The notes beneath the pieces were generated by a model. That model was not told the DNA's origin and made no database searches. It saw nothing but the letters and a program-made list of their open reading frames with translations. The position numbers were made by a program, and so were the translations under genes. DNA of 5,979 bases from Calditrichaceae bacterium (lineage in GTDB: Bacteria; Calditrichota; Calditrichia; Calditrichales; Calditrichaceae), in contig JAUXGF010000201.1 in assembly GCA_030622395.1 (NCBI GenBank), positions 1 through 5,979 of the forward strand, given 5' to 3'. How positions within the stretch are numbered: position 1 is the stretch's first letter; every line of letters starts with the position of its first letter. Positions 1 to 5,431 of this stretch are shown piece by piece.

Positions 1-240
1 ATCCATAAAATATATTCAAATTATAAGAAATTAGGGATTTTAGGTATTTATGGTCAAAGAACTCGAATAGAATTTATAATATCTCCAAAAGATATTTTAT
101 TAATGTTTTTTAATAAAAAAGATTTTAATGAAAAAGATTATTTAAAGAAACATGGTTTAAAAAATATTGAATTTAAATATTTAGATAATAATTGGGTTTA
201 TTATAAGTTACCAGATAATAAAAAATATAATTTTTACTAA
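1..240 (+). CDS. 3' end of an unidentified, extremely AT-rich gene
   Basis: The frame is open from base 1 for 79 codons and ends with TAA at 238-240. The 5' part lies outside the window. DNA this AT-rich meets stop codons often by chance, so a 79-codon open frame suggests real coding sequence. The product is rich in Lys, Asn, Ile, Tyr and Phe, with nearly every third codon position A or T. It contains a hydrophobic patch (KKLGILGIY, residues 10-18) and a basic, aromatic C terminus ending in KKYNFY. I see no signal peptide, clear membrane helix or catalytic motif, and I do not recognise the family. Its base composition is clearly more AT-rich than the four complete genes downstream, which suggests recent acquisition or a fast-evolving accessory gene. 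The stop codon coincides with the left target duplication of the inserted element that follows, so the insertion left this reading frame intact. Confidence 0.55.
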   Translation: MHKIYSNYKKLGILGIYGQRTRIEFIISPKDILLMFFNKKDFNEKDYLKKHGLKNIEFKYLDNNWVYYKLPDNKKYNFY

Positions 241-459
241 TTAGTGTCTGTCTATAATGTCGGTAATTTTATGATTAACCACATCCTTCAGGGCGTGGGA
301 AATGACAACATTAAAACAGGGCTTCAGCCCAACACCTCATTTTACGGGCTTCACGAAAGTGATCCCTTGCGGGAAAAGCCCACTGTGGTGTGTGCCTTTC
401 ATTCTCCGCCTTAAAAGGCGGAGTTAATCAGAACTGACTTTATAGACAGACTCTAATTA
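238..459. mobile_element. Miniature inverted-repeat element (MITE-like) with TAATTA duplication
   Basis: Terminal inverted repeats at 244-264 and 433-453 match at 18 of 21 positions; the core is GTCTGTCTATAA. Each end is flanked by TAATTA (238-243 and 454-459), which reads as a 6-base target-site duplication. Because TAATTA is itself palindromic and AT-rich, the true duplication could be shorter, such as TA. The element is about 210 bases and has no reading frame able to encode a transposase, so it would have to be mobilised in trans by a full-length relative elsewhere in the genome. A second inner inverted repeat, GATTAAC (273-279) with GTTAATC (423-429), continues the terminal pairing inward. 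I cannot assign an IS family from the ends. It is inserted at the exact stop codon of the upstream gene. Confidence 0.6.
273..429. ncRNA. Candidate structured RNA inside the MITE-like element
   Basis: The interior can be paired almost entirely by eye. GATTAAC 273-279 with GTTAATC 423-429 closes the domain. The first hairpin is CCAC 279-282 with GTGG 295-298, capped by TCC-TTCA-GGG. AATGA 301-305 with TCATT 399-403 encloses GGGC-TTCA-GCCC (319-330) and a helix ACACC 332-336 with GGTGT 387-391. Inside that lies a compact three-way junction: GGGCT 346-350 with AGCCC 377-381, TCAC-GAAA-GTGA (351-362, a GNRA-type loop) and TCCC-TTGC-GGGA (363-374). CTCCGCC 404-410 with GGCGGAG 417-423 forms the last hairpin. 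The junction hairpins abut with no spacer bases. The same palindromes would pair in single-stranded DNA, so the function could lie in DNA transposition, transcription termination or an RNA. Both strands are possible, although the GAAA tetraloop favours the plus strand. I do not recognise an Rfam family. Confidence 0.4.
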
Positions 460-840
460 ATAGAAAATATATTAAAGAAGCCGATAACCTATTTTCAGTG
501 AAACACCCGTTTACCAGTGGTTGAATCGCCTATCGGCGGTTAAACATTTGCATATTGAATAGTATTTTATCCGTAGTTGCCAGTCAAATTAAGCAATAAA
601 ATCTGAAAAAGCCGGGCAATTTCATATAAAATGCGTTGAACGAAGCCACAGGCGGGCTCATAGGAAAAGAGACGTGTATTCGGAAACATGACGCTTCCGA
701 TAAGCCAGCAAAAGCTTTAAATAACCCTTGCATTTTATTATCAAAAAAAATATGTTTGCAGCATATCCTTTCTGTCTGCCCGCACAGGTAATATGGTAAA
801 ATTTATTTACAATCCTTACTACAACGAACGGATACTAATT
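460..840. other. Gene-poor spacer with a GC-richer, structured-looking segment
   Basis: No convincing gene is present. The part from about 476 to 730 is visibly richer in G and C than the DNA around it. It contains GCCGATA (480-486) paired with TATCGGC (531-537), and a further CCGATAA copy at 697-703. It also holds a perfect 9-base long-range pairing, ATAAAATGC (626-634) with GCATTTTAT (730-738). Inside that pairing is a small stem, CGTGT (673-677) with ACATG (686-690). A 40-codon minus-strand frame, ATG at 689 to TAA at 567, has an ordinary amino-acid mix (starting MFPNTRLFSYEPACGF), but it lacks a strong ribosome site and any recognisable domain. The segment may be a non-coding RNA, a decayed mobile element or a dispersed repeat. 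I cannot decide between these. Confidence 0.3.
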
Positions 841-911
841 AACCACAGAGTTCACAAAGAGCACAAAGAAATAAAAAAATGAATAAATTAATCTTTGTGT
901 TCTTTGTGGTT
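841..911. repeat. Imperfect palindrome of the 'AACCACAGAG...CACAAAGA' type
   Basis: The left arm CACAAAGAGCACAAAGA (853-869) pairs with TCTTTGTGTTCTTTGTG (892-908) over 17 positions with one G-T wobble. The loop is AT-rich and 22 bases long. The left arm begins AACCACAGAG at 841 and the right arm ends in the complementary GTGGTT. Elements of this wording are widespread intergenic repeats in many environmental bacterial genomes; that is a recollection, not a search. No T-run follows, so it is not a typical intrinsic terminator. Confidence 0.6.
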
Positions 912-1216
912 GAAAATAGCACCCTGCCTGTCAAACGTAATATACTTTTCCACAAAAAATGGAATTTAAAAATTCCCCGCTTTAGCAAAAAACAATTGTT
1001 TATTTTTAAAAAGTCCTAATAAAATGAGGATGGAGATGGAAGTTTTAAAGGATGTAAACCATTTAGTGAGCAGTATATTACTTTGAATTACAAATTTTAA
1101 CTATAACAACTTGCTCTTTATTTCAAAAAATATTTATATTAAACCTGTAATTTATTATTTTTCTTTTTTGAATAAATTATTATTGTAACCATTAAGGAGC
1201 GTGACAAGATTTTAGG
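912..1216. other. AT-rich non-coding stretch with small palindromes
   Basis: No supported gene lies here. Visible structures are GGAATTT (961-967) paired with AAATTCC (970-976), and the 12-base palindrome AAACAATTGTTT (990-1001). The palindrome could be an operator but is also easily explained by AT-rich composition. A 20-codon frame from ATG at 1024 (beginning MRMEMEVLKDVNHLV) ends at TGA 1086. It is too short to call a gene and could be the remnant of a protein start. The rest is poly-A/T-rich DNA leading into the promoter of the receiver gene. Confidence 0.4.
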
Positions 1217-1246
1217 TTGAGAAGTAAAAAATAAATTATATACAAT
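1217..1246 (+). promoter_or_regulatory. Candidate housekeeping promoter for the receiver gene
   Basis: TTGAGA (1217-1222) and TACAAT (1241-1246) each match the bacterial sigma-70 consensus at 5 of 6 positions, with an 18-base spacer. Transcription would start near 1253 and leave an untranslated leader of about 57 bases before the ATG at 1310. In DNA this AT-rich, chance matches are frequent, so this is only the best candidate. Confidence 0.4.
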
Positions 1247-1309
1247 ATTCGAAAGAGTAAACAAGAAAAATTATCTAAATATTAACGAGGTTATAGGATA
1301 CCAAAAAAT

Positions 1310-1699
1310 ATGCCTGAAAAAAATATTCTTATTATTGATAATGATATAGACTTAGTTGAAACTATAAAACCTGTATTAGAAAACGCCGGTTTTGATGTAA
1401 TTCATATTAGAGAGGGGCATAAGGGTTTAGAGAGAATCAAAAAAGACCGGCCGGATCTTGTAATTTTAAATATAATGATGGAAGCTCAGGAAGAAGGATT
1501 CCATATCGCCTATAAAATAAAATCCGGTAAGGATACCGCTAATATACCGGTTTTAATACTAACTGCCGCCGGGCAGGAAACAGGCTTCGTTTTTGATAAA
1601 GAAGATGATGAGGATTTTTTCTCAGTTGATGAATTAATAGAAAAACCGATTGATCCTGATGAATTGGTTGAACTGGTTAAAACAAGTTTAGGGCAATGA
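1310..1699 (+). CDS. Single-domain response-regulator receiver with Asp-to-Asn phosphosite
   Basis: A 129-residue protein that is one CheY-like receiver domain with no output domain. It would be cytoplasmic and act by protein-protein contact. Visible receiver features are the acidic pocket D10 and D12 (IIDNDID), the beta-3 strand DLVILNIMM, Thr85 at the end of beta-4 (VLILTA) and the invariant Lys112-Pro113. The phospho-accepting Asp is replaced by Asn54 (codon AAT at 1469-1471, one base from GAT), although the rest of the pocket is intact. Length and the 90s region (ETGFVFDKEDDEDFF) fit a known style of stand-alone receivers with an acidic insertion before the KP motif. The protein is probably phosphorylation-independent, or constitutively one conformation. 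The start is chosen as the first Met before beta-1. The ribosome site is weak: AGGA at 1295-1298 is 11 bases upstream. No histidine kinase is adjacent. Confidence 0.9.
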   Translation: MPEKNILIIDNDIDLVETIKPVLENAGFDVIHIREGHKGLERIKKDRPDLVILNIMMEAQEEGFHIAYKIKSGKDTANIPVLILTAAGQETGFVFDKEDDEDFFSVDELIEKPIDPDELVELVKTSLGQ

Positions 1700-1977
1700 G
1701 AATCAGGTAAGATTGTAATACCTTGGATTTTGGAACGAATTGACAATTTAGCATTGATACAGTCGATGCAGTCCAAAAACGCAGTTTCTCCAATTTCACA
1801 GAGGCATTACAAATATTAAAAAAATTTATGGCGGAATTAATAATAAAGAGTTAAATTATATTAATTGACTGCCTTGCCGCGCCTATTGTAAGTGTTTGAT
1901 ATTGTCAAAGAAGTATCGGAAATTTACGAAACTTAATGTTTATATTTACTTAATAAAAAGAGTGCATTAATAATAAA
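1700..1977. other. Intergenic region between receiver and ACT genes
   Basis: I see no gene, RNA or clear terminator here. A minus-strand frame that runs back into the receiver gene is a shadow of it. A TTGTCA at 1902-1907 resembles a -35 box, but no good -10 box follows at the right distance. The region just before the ACT gene is AT-rich. Confidence 0.4.
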
Positions 1978-1982
1978 AGGAG
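1978..1982 (+). promoter_or_regulatory. Ribosome binding site of the ACT gene, favouring a GTG start
   Basis: AGGAG at 1978-1982 lies 5 bases before GTG 1988 and 11 bases before the in-frame ATG 1994. The spacing makes GTG the better start, although ATG, two codons later, would give almost the same protein. Confidence 0.6.
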
Positions 1983-1987
1983 AAATT

Positions 1988-2458
1988 GTGCAAATGAAAA
2001 TAGGAGGTATAGTCGAACAGTGTAATCTTGTTTTATACGTTTTTTCTTCATTATCCGATCGACCTGGGGCTGCGGGAGAAATTCTAACTTTATTTGCGGA
2101 AAATAATATTAGTCTTGAGTATATCGCTGAAATGACCTGCAAGGATGACATAGCGATTTTATCATTAGGCGTTGACGCCGAAAAGACTGATAAAATCAGT
2201 AAAATATTATCGGAAATTCCTGAAATTATGCAGTCATTGAGCGTTGTTAAAATTGAATATGTATGTTTGTTAGGAATTTATGGTCCTCATTTTCGCGAAA
2301 GACCGTCTATTGCCGCTAAATTTTGCACATCTTTAGGAAAAGAAGGGATAAATATTTTAAGTATTTCGAGCAGTATATCAACTATCTCCTGTATTATAAG
2401 CACTCGCGAATTGGAAAAAGCTAAAAAAATTATTCAGAATAACTTCGAATGGTCTTGA
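1988..2458 (+). CDS. Stand-alone tandem ACT-domain protein, aspartokinase regulatory type
   Basis: A 156-residue cytoplasmic protein made of two ACT domains, roughly residues 14-80 and 87-156. ACT1 carries the hallmark SDRPGAAGEI turn (23-32), followed by a helix and ISLEYIAEM. ACT2 carries RPSIAAKF (105-112), EGINILSIS (119-127) and STISCIIS (131-138), then the C-terminal helix ELEKAKKIIQNNFEW. This order and wording match the C-terminal regulatory half of aspartate kinase (the SHPGVAAKMF and KISCVI region), where paired ACT domains bind Lys, Thr or Met-pathway effectors. No kinase catalytic domain is present upstream in any frame, so this is not simply a split gene within the window. In Bacillus-type aspartokinase a similar free regulatory subunit arises from an internal start in lysC; here it has its own locus. 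It may be a regulatory subunit or amino-acid sensor. The ligand cannot be read from sequence. The start is GTG with AGGAG 5 bases upstream. Confidence 0.85.
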   Translation: MQMKIGGIVEQCNLVLYVFSSLSDRPGAAGEILTLFAENNISLEYIAEMTCKDDIAILSLGVDAEKTDKISKILSEIPEIMQSLSVVKIEYVCLLGIYGPHFRERPSIAAKFCTSLGKEGINILSISSSISTISCIISTRELEKAKKIIQNNFEWS

Positions 2459-2499
2459 TTTATTTTTTTAAACAAGCCCAATATTTTTTATTATAATCC

Positions 2500-2541
2500 C
2501 CGCCATTTTGTATAGACAATCCGCCATTTCGTAGAGACGAC
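2500..2541 (+). repeat. Two tandem 21-base repeats (CCGCCATTT...)
   Basis: Copies at 2500-2520 and 2521-2541 both begin CCGCCATTT and share 17 of 21 positions (GTA-AGAC core). The second copy runs into the perfect hairpin that follows. It may be a decayed duplication of one repeat arm. Confidence 0.55.
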
Positions 2542-2560
2542 CCGCAGGGTCGTCTCTACG
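2530..2560. repeat. Perfect 14-bp palindrome with 3-base loop (GTAGAGACGACCC type)
   Basis: CGTAGAGACGACCC (2530-2543) is fully complementary to 2547-2560 across the loop GCA. There is no T-run after it, so it is unlikely to be a standard terminator, although it could stop 3' exonucleases on the ACT transcript. Near-identical GTAGAGACGACCC palindromes are recalled as a scattered REP-like repeat in many bacterial phyla. The GC-rich arms stand out from the AT-rich surroundings. Confidence 0.75.
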
Positions 2561-2642
2561 TGGTAAATCATAATATAAAGATATTACAAGATCATATTTT
2601 ATTTTTATTTTAGCGAAAGATTTTTAAATTTAATTTGTATAT

Positions 2643-3842
2643 ATGGATAGAAATAAAAAACAAAATCAAGATCGTATCTGGTCTGAGTTGCGCACCTATG
2701 AGAGCGAGGTCTTCGGTTATATTAAAAGATCCGTAGGCAGCGCTGACCTGGCGCAGGATTTATGCCAGGATGTTTATTTACAGGCCCTTCAAAAACTTGA
2801 CGAACTCGATCCGCAGCGTTCTTTGAAAAATTGGCTTATAACTGTGGCAAGAAACAGGGTGATTAATTATTATTTAAAAAATAAACGCCGCCAGTTTGAA
2901 CAGTTAACGGAAGAGACTTTACAAACAGAAATAGAAACGGGAAATTTTAACGCCGCCTTTCAATCGTCATTAGCAGAGCTGCCTGAAAAACAAAAGGAAA
3001 TTTTCATTTTACGTGAATTGGATGGATTCAGTTATCAGGAGCTGGCAAGAAAGTTAAATATTACCGAAGCGGCGGCAACTTCGCTTTTAAAACGCGCCCG
3101 GCTTAATTTTAGCAAATCGTATTTACTATATTTTTTACCGGATTGGTTTAATAAAAACGCCCGATATTTGGAAGTTCAGGATATTATGCGTTTTATTAAT
3201 TCATTTGAACCTCCGGAGAATCTACTGGAACAAATAGAGCAAAAAAGCCAGCGCTATTTTGCGTCGATAAAAGACGGTTGGGAAACGATACGCTGTAAGT
3301 TTTTTTCCAAGCGGAACTTAGAAGAAATATTTACATATCTGGACGGGCAAAAAAATAAATCAGTTCTTGATTTGGGCAGCGGCGCCGGTTTTGTAGCCGT
3401 TAATTGTGCTTTAAAAGGGAACAGGGTAACCGGAATTGAAATTAATCCGGCAATGACGGCGCAGTTAAGGCAAATAAAACAAAACCTGAAATTCCCTGAT
3501 ATTTATCTGATCCGCGGAAATATTAATAATTTACCGGTTAAACAAAACTGCTTTGACCAGGTGTTTATTACTTTAGTGCTGCATCATGTAGCGCATCCGG
3601 CAGGTTTGATACGGCAGGCGGCGGCATCGCTTAGTATCGGCGGTAAAATGGTTATTGTTGATTTCAAACGTCACACCAATAAAGAATCAGCGGATATAAT
3701 GCGTGATTTATGGCTGGGATTTGATCCGGCGGTGATTAGAAAATGGGCGGGCAAATCAAAATTAAAAGAAATCAGATTTCATTCATGGGATACTAAAGAA
3801 AAAATCAGCGTCTTTTATCAGATTTTTGAAAAATTAAAATGA
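2643..3842 (+). CDS. ECF sigma factor fused to a SAM-methyltransferase (SahR-like) domain
   Basis: A 399-residue soluble protein in two parts. Residues 12-83 are sigma region 2, with DLAQDLCQDVYLQAL (35-49) and WLITVARNRVINYY (64-77). Residues 110-156 are sigma region 4: LPEKQKEIFILREL followed by a helix-turn-helix (FSYQELARKLNITEAAATSLLKR split over 129-151). From about 200 there is a linker (RYFASIKDGWETIR), then a class I methyltransferase fold. Motif I is VLDLGSGAG (241-249), E266 ends beta-2, FDQVFITLVLHHV spans 304-316, and GGKMVIVDFKRH (333-344) precedes LWLGFDP (356-362). The linker and tail resemble ArsR-methyltransferase fusion regulators such as SahR, which senses S-adenosylhomocysteine. 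The start is nearly forced: an in-frame stop lies at 2631-2633 and the next Met is residue 182. No Shine-Dalgarno site is visible. No anti-sigma gene is nearby, and ahcY follows 172 bases downstream. It is probably a SAM/SAH-sensing sigma factor, or less likely an active methyltransferase. Confidence 0.85.
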   Translation: MDRNKKQNQDRIWSELRTYESEVFGYIKRSVGSADLAQDLCQDVYLQALQKLDELDPQRSLKNWLITVARNRVINYYLKNKRRQFEQLTEETLQTEIETGNFNAAFQSSLAELPEKQKEIFILRELDGFSYQELARKLNITEAAATSLLKRARLNFSKSYLLYFLPDWFNKNARYLEVQDIMRFINSFEPPENLLEQIEQKSQRYFASIKDGWETIRCKFFSKRNLEEIFTYLDGQKNKSVLDLGSGAGFVAVNCALKGNRVTGIEINPAMTAQLRQIKQNLKFPDIYLIRGNINNLPVKQNCFDQVFITLVLHHVAHPAGLIRQAAASLSIGGKMVIVDFKRHTNKESADIMRDLWLGFDPAVIRKWAGKSKLKEIRFHSWDTKEKISVFYQIFEKLK

Positions 3843-3868
3843 TAGTAATAGTTCAACCACTTACCGAT

Positions 3869-3921
3869 TACTGGGATGCAGGGATGATCAAGTTTCTTTA
3901 TCCAGCATCCATTATCCAGTA
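3869..3921. repeat. Imperfect inverted repeat between sigma fusion and ahcY
   Basis: TACTGG at the left end and CCAGTA at the right end bracket loosely complementary GGGATG and CATCC blocks. The wording (CCAGCATCCATTATCCAGT) belongs to the same degenerate family as the repeats downstream of ahcY. No T-run follows. It may be repeat debris rather than a specific control site. Confidence 0.4.
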
Positions 3922-3943
3922 TCTATTTTAATAATACATTTCC

Positions 3944-3953
3944 CGAATATTCG
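3944..3953. promoter_or_regulatory. Palindrome CGAATATTCG in the ahcY leader, candidate operator
   Basis: A perfect 10-base palindrome lies 62 bases before the ahcY start, in the only stretch between the sigma fusion and ahcY not occupied by repeats. A possible promoter follows: TATACA 3958-3963, 17 bases, TATAAA 3981-3986. I find no obvious ECF-type GGAAC box upstream of ahcY and no SAM or SAH riboswitch motif. Confidence 0.25.
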
Positions 3954-4001
3954 AGATTATACAATTAAATAAATAAAATTTATAAAACTGCTACTATTAA
4001 T

Positions 4002-4008
4002 AAAGGAG
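4002..4008 (+). promoter_or_regulatory. Strong ribosome binding site of ahcY
   Basis: AAAGGAG lies 6 bases before the ATG at 4015, the strongest Shine-Dalgarno site in the window. It fixes the start and suggests high expression, unlike the weak or absent sites of the receiver and sigma-fusion genes. Confidence 0.75.
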
Positions 4009-4014
4009 CTTCAA

Positions 4015-5271
4015 ATGATTAAACACGATGTAAAAGATTTGAATCTTGCCCCGCAGGGTAAAAAACGTATTGAATGGGCTGACGGCGATATGCCGGTACT
4101 GAAAGCAATTCGTGAAAGGTTTGAAAAAGAAAAACCGTTAGTCGGTAAAAAAATGTCCGCCTGTTTACATGTTACGGCAGAAACCGCTAATCTTGCCCGT
4201 ACACTTAAAGCCGGAGGAGCCGATCTTGTGTTAGTAGCCTCCAATCCATTGAGCACGCAGGATGACGTCGCCGCCTCTTTGGTAAAAGATTATGACATTG
4301 CCGTTTTTGCCGTTAATGGCGAAAATAATGAAACTTATTACGATCATATTAAGTCGGCAATAGAGCACAATCCGATAGTAACAATGGATGACGGAGCAGA
4401 TTTGGTGTCGACTATTCATTCGGACTATCCTGATAAAACCGCTCAAATTATCGGCTCTATGGAAGAGACGACAACCGGCATAATACGCCTGCGCGCTATG
4501 CATAAAGACGGCGCTCTAAAAATTCCTGTTTTTGCGGTTAATGACGCTGAAACTAAATATTTATTTGACAATCGTTACGGTACAGGGCAATCCACTGTTG
4601 ACGGTATTATTAGAGCTACCGATTTCTTAATCGCCGGGAAAAGAGTTGTTGTCGCCGGTTACGGCTGGTGCGGTAAAGGATTTGCTATGCGCATGAAAGG
4701 AATGGGAGCTAACATTATTGTAACGGAAGTCAATCCTATCAGAGCTTTAGAAGCTACAATGGATGGGTATTTAGTTATGCCTATGAGTGAAGCGGCAAAA
4801 ATCGGCGATCTGTTTGTTACTATCACCGGAGATATTCATGTTTTGCGCAAGGAACATTTCGAGGAGATGAAAGACGGCGCCATTATTGCCAACAGCGGTC
4901 ATTTTAATGTGGAAATAAATATTGAAGATTTAAATAATCTGGCAAAGCTCAAGAATCCTGAAGTTCGTAATTTTGTAGATGAATATGTAATGGCGGACGG
5001 GCGGCGTTTATATTTATTAGCCGACGGCAGATTAATTAACCTTGCCGCGGCAGAAGGTCATCCGGCGTCGGTTATGGATATGAGTTTTGCCACCCAGGCG
5101 CTGACTACAGAATATATGGTTAATAATAATTTACCGGTTGACGTTCATGAGGTTCCCGAGGAAATCGAAAATTGGATCGCCACCGCCAAATTAGCGTCAA
5201 TGGACATTAATATAGACGAATTGACTGAAGAACAGAAAAAATATTTAGCTTCATGGGAAATGGGCACATAA
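4015..5271 (+). CDS. ahcY: Adenosylhomocysteinase (S-adenosylhomocysteine hydrolase)
   Basis: A 418-residue cytoplasmic, NAD-dependent enzyme that reversibly splits S-adenosylhomocysteine into adenosine and homocysteine. It removes the inhibitory product of methyltransferases and feeds the methionine cycle. Family residues are in place: HVTAETANL (52-60) and D125-D126-G127 in the substrate domain, E151 in EETTTG, and K181, D185 and N186 in [16 protein letters not shown]. The NAD-binding glycine motif is GYGWCGKG (215-222), with TEVNP (237-241) at the end of the second strand. NSGHFNVEI (293-301) and [12 protein letters not shown] (347-358) follow. The protein ends ASWEMGT, the C terminus of the shorter SAHH class seen in Thermotoga, cyanobacteria and archaea, which lacks the extra segment and Lys-Tyr tail of the longer form. 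It is full length with no frameshift. Its place after a sigma-methyltransferase fusion fits SAM-cycle control. Confidence 0.97.
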   Translation: MIKHDVKDLNLAPQGKKRIEWADGDMPVLKAIRERFEKEKPLVGKKMSACLHVTAETANLARTLKAGGADLVLVASNPLSTQDDVAASLVKDYDIAVFAVNGENNETYYDHIKSAIEHNPIVTMDDGADLVSTIHSDYPDKTAQIIGSMEETTTGIIRLRAMHKDGALKIPVFAVNDAETKYLFDNRYGTGQSTVDGIIRATDFLIAGKRVVVAGYGWCGKGFAMRMKGMGANIIVTEVNPIRALEATMDGYLVMPMSEAAKIGDLFVTITGDIHVLRKEHFEEMKDGAIIANSGHFNVEINIEDLNNLAKLKNPEVRNFVDEYVMADGRRLYLLADGRLINLAAAEGHPASVMDMSFATQALTTEYMVNNNLPVDVHEVPEEIENWIATAKLASMDINIDELTEEQKKYLASWEMGT

Positions 5272-5277
5272 CGGAAG

Positions 5278-5366
5278 TATTGAATTGATGAATTGATGAA
5301 TTATTGAATTAATGGATTGATGCCTACAGCGGGATTGGTGAATTCAGCTATTAACAATCTAACCAT
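5278..5366. repeat. Degenerate GAATTGAT-type repeat block A
   Basis: Directly after ahcY, short units of the form GAATTGAT recur several times, then GATGCCT...GCGGGATT and AACAATCTAACCAT. The same order recurs in block B beyond the terminator, so the two blocks look like diverged copies. There is no coding potential. Confidence 0.55.
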
Positions 5367-5431
5367 AAAAACCATTTCTTTTAAATACTATTCAGTATGT
5401 CTGAACTATTAGGAATGTTAAATTACTTTAT

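Noticed and set aside
567..689. 40-codon minus-strand frame with an ordinary amino-acid mix
   Set aside because: Too short, weak ribosome site and no domain. It is mentioned within the spacer entry but not called a gene.
460..840. tRNA, tmRNA, 6S, SRP RNA or RNase P RNA in the GC-richer spacer
   Set aside because: None of the conserved signatures (T-arm, GAAAGTCCGG-type core, SRP tetraloop stem) is present.
1024..1086. 20-codon plus-strand frame starting MRMEMEVLKDV
   Set aside because: Too short to support as a gene, with no attenuator-like structure after it.
1510..1776. 88-codon minus-strand frame
   Set aside because: Antisense to the receiver gene, Ser-rich low-complexity translation, no ribosome site or domain.
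1933..2151. 72-codon minus-strand frame
   Set aside because: Overlaps the start of the well-supported ACT gene on the other strand; no recognisable domain.
3843..4014. SAM or SAH riboswitch upstream of ahcY
   Set aside because: None of the conserved core motifs of SAM-I or SAH riboswitches could be found; the leader is repeat debris plus AT-rich sequence.
4011..4503. Two minus-strand frames (4011-4256 and 4231-4503)
   Set aside because: Both are antisense shadows of ahcY, whose full length and active-site residues are clear.
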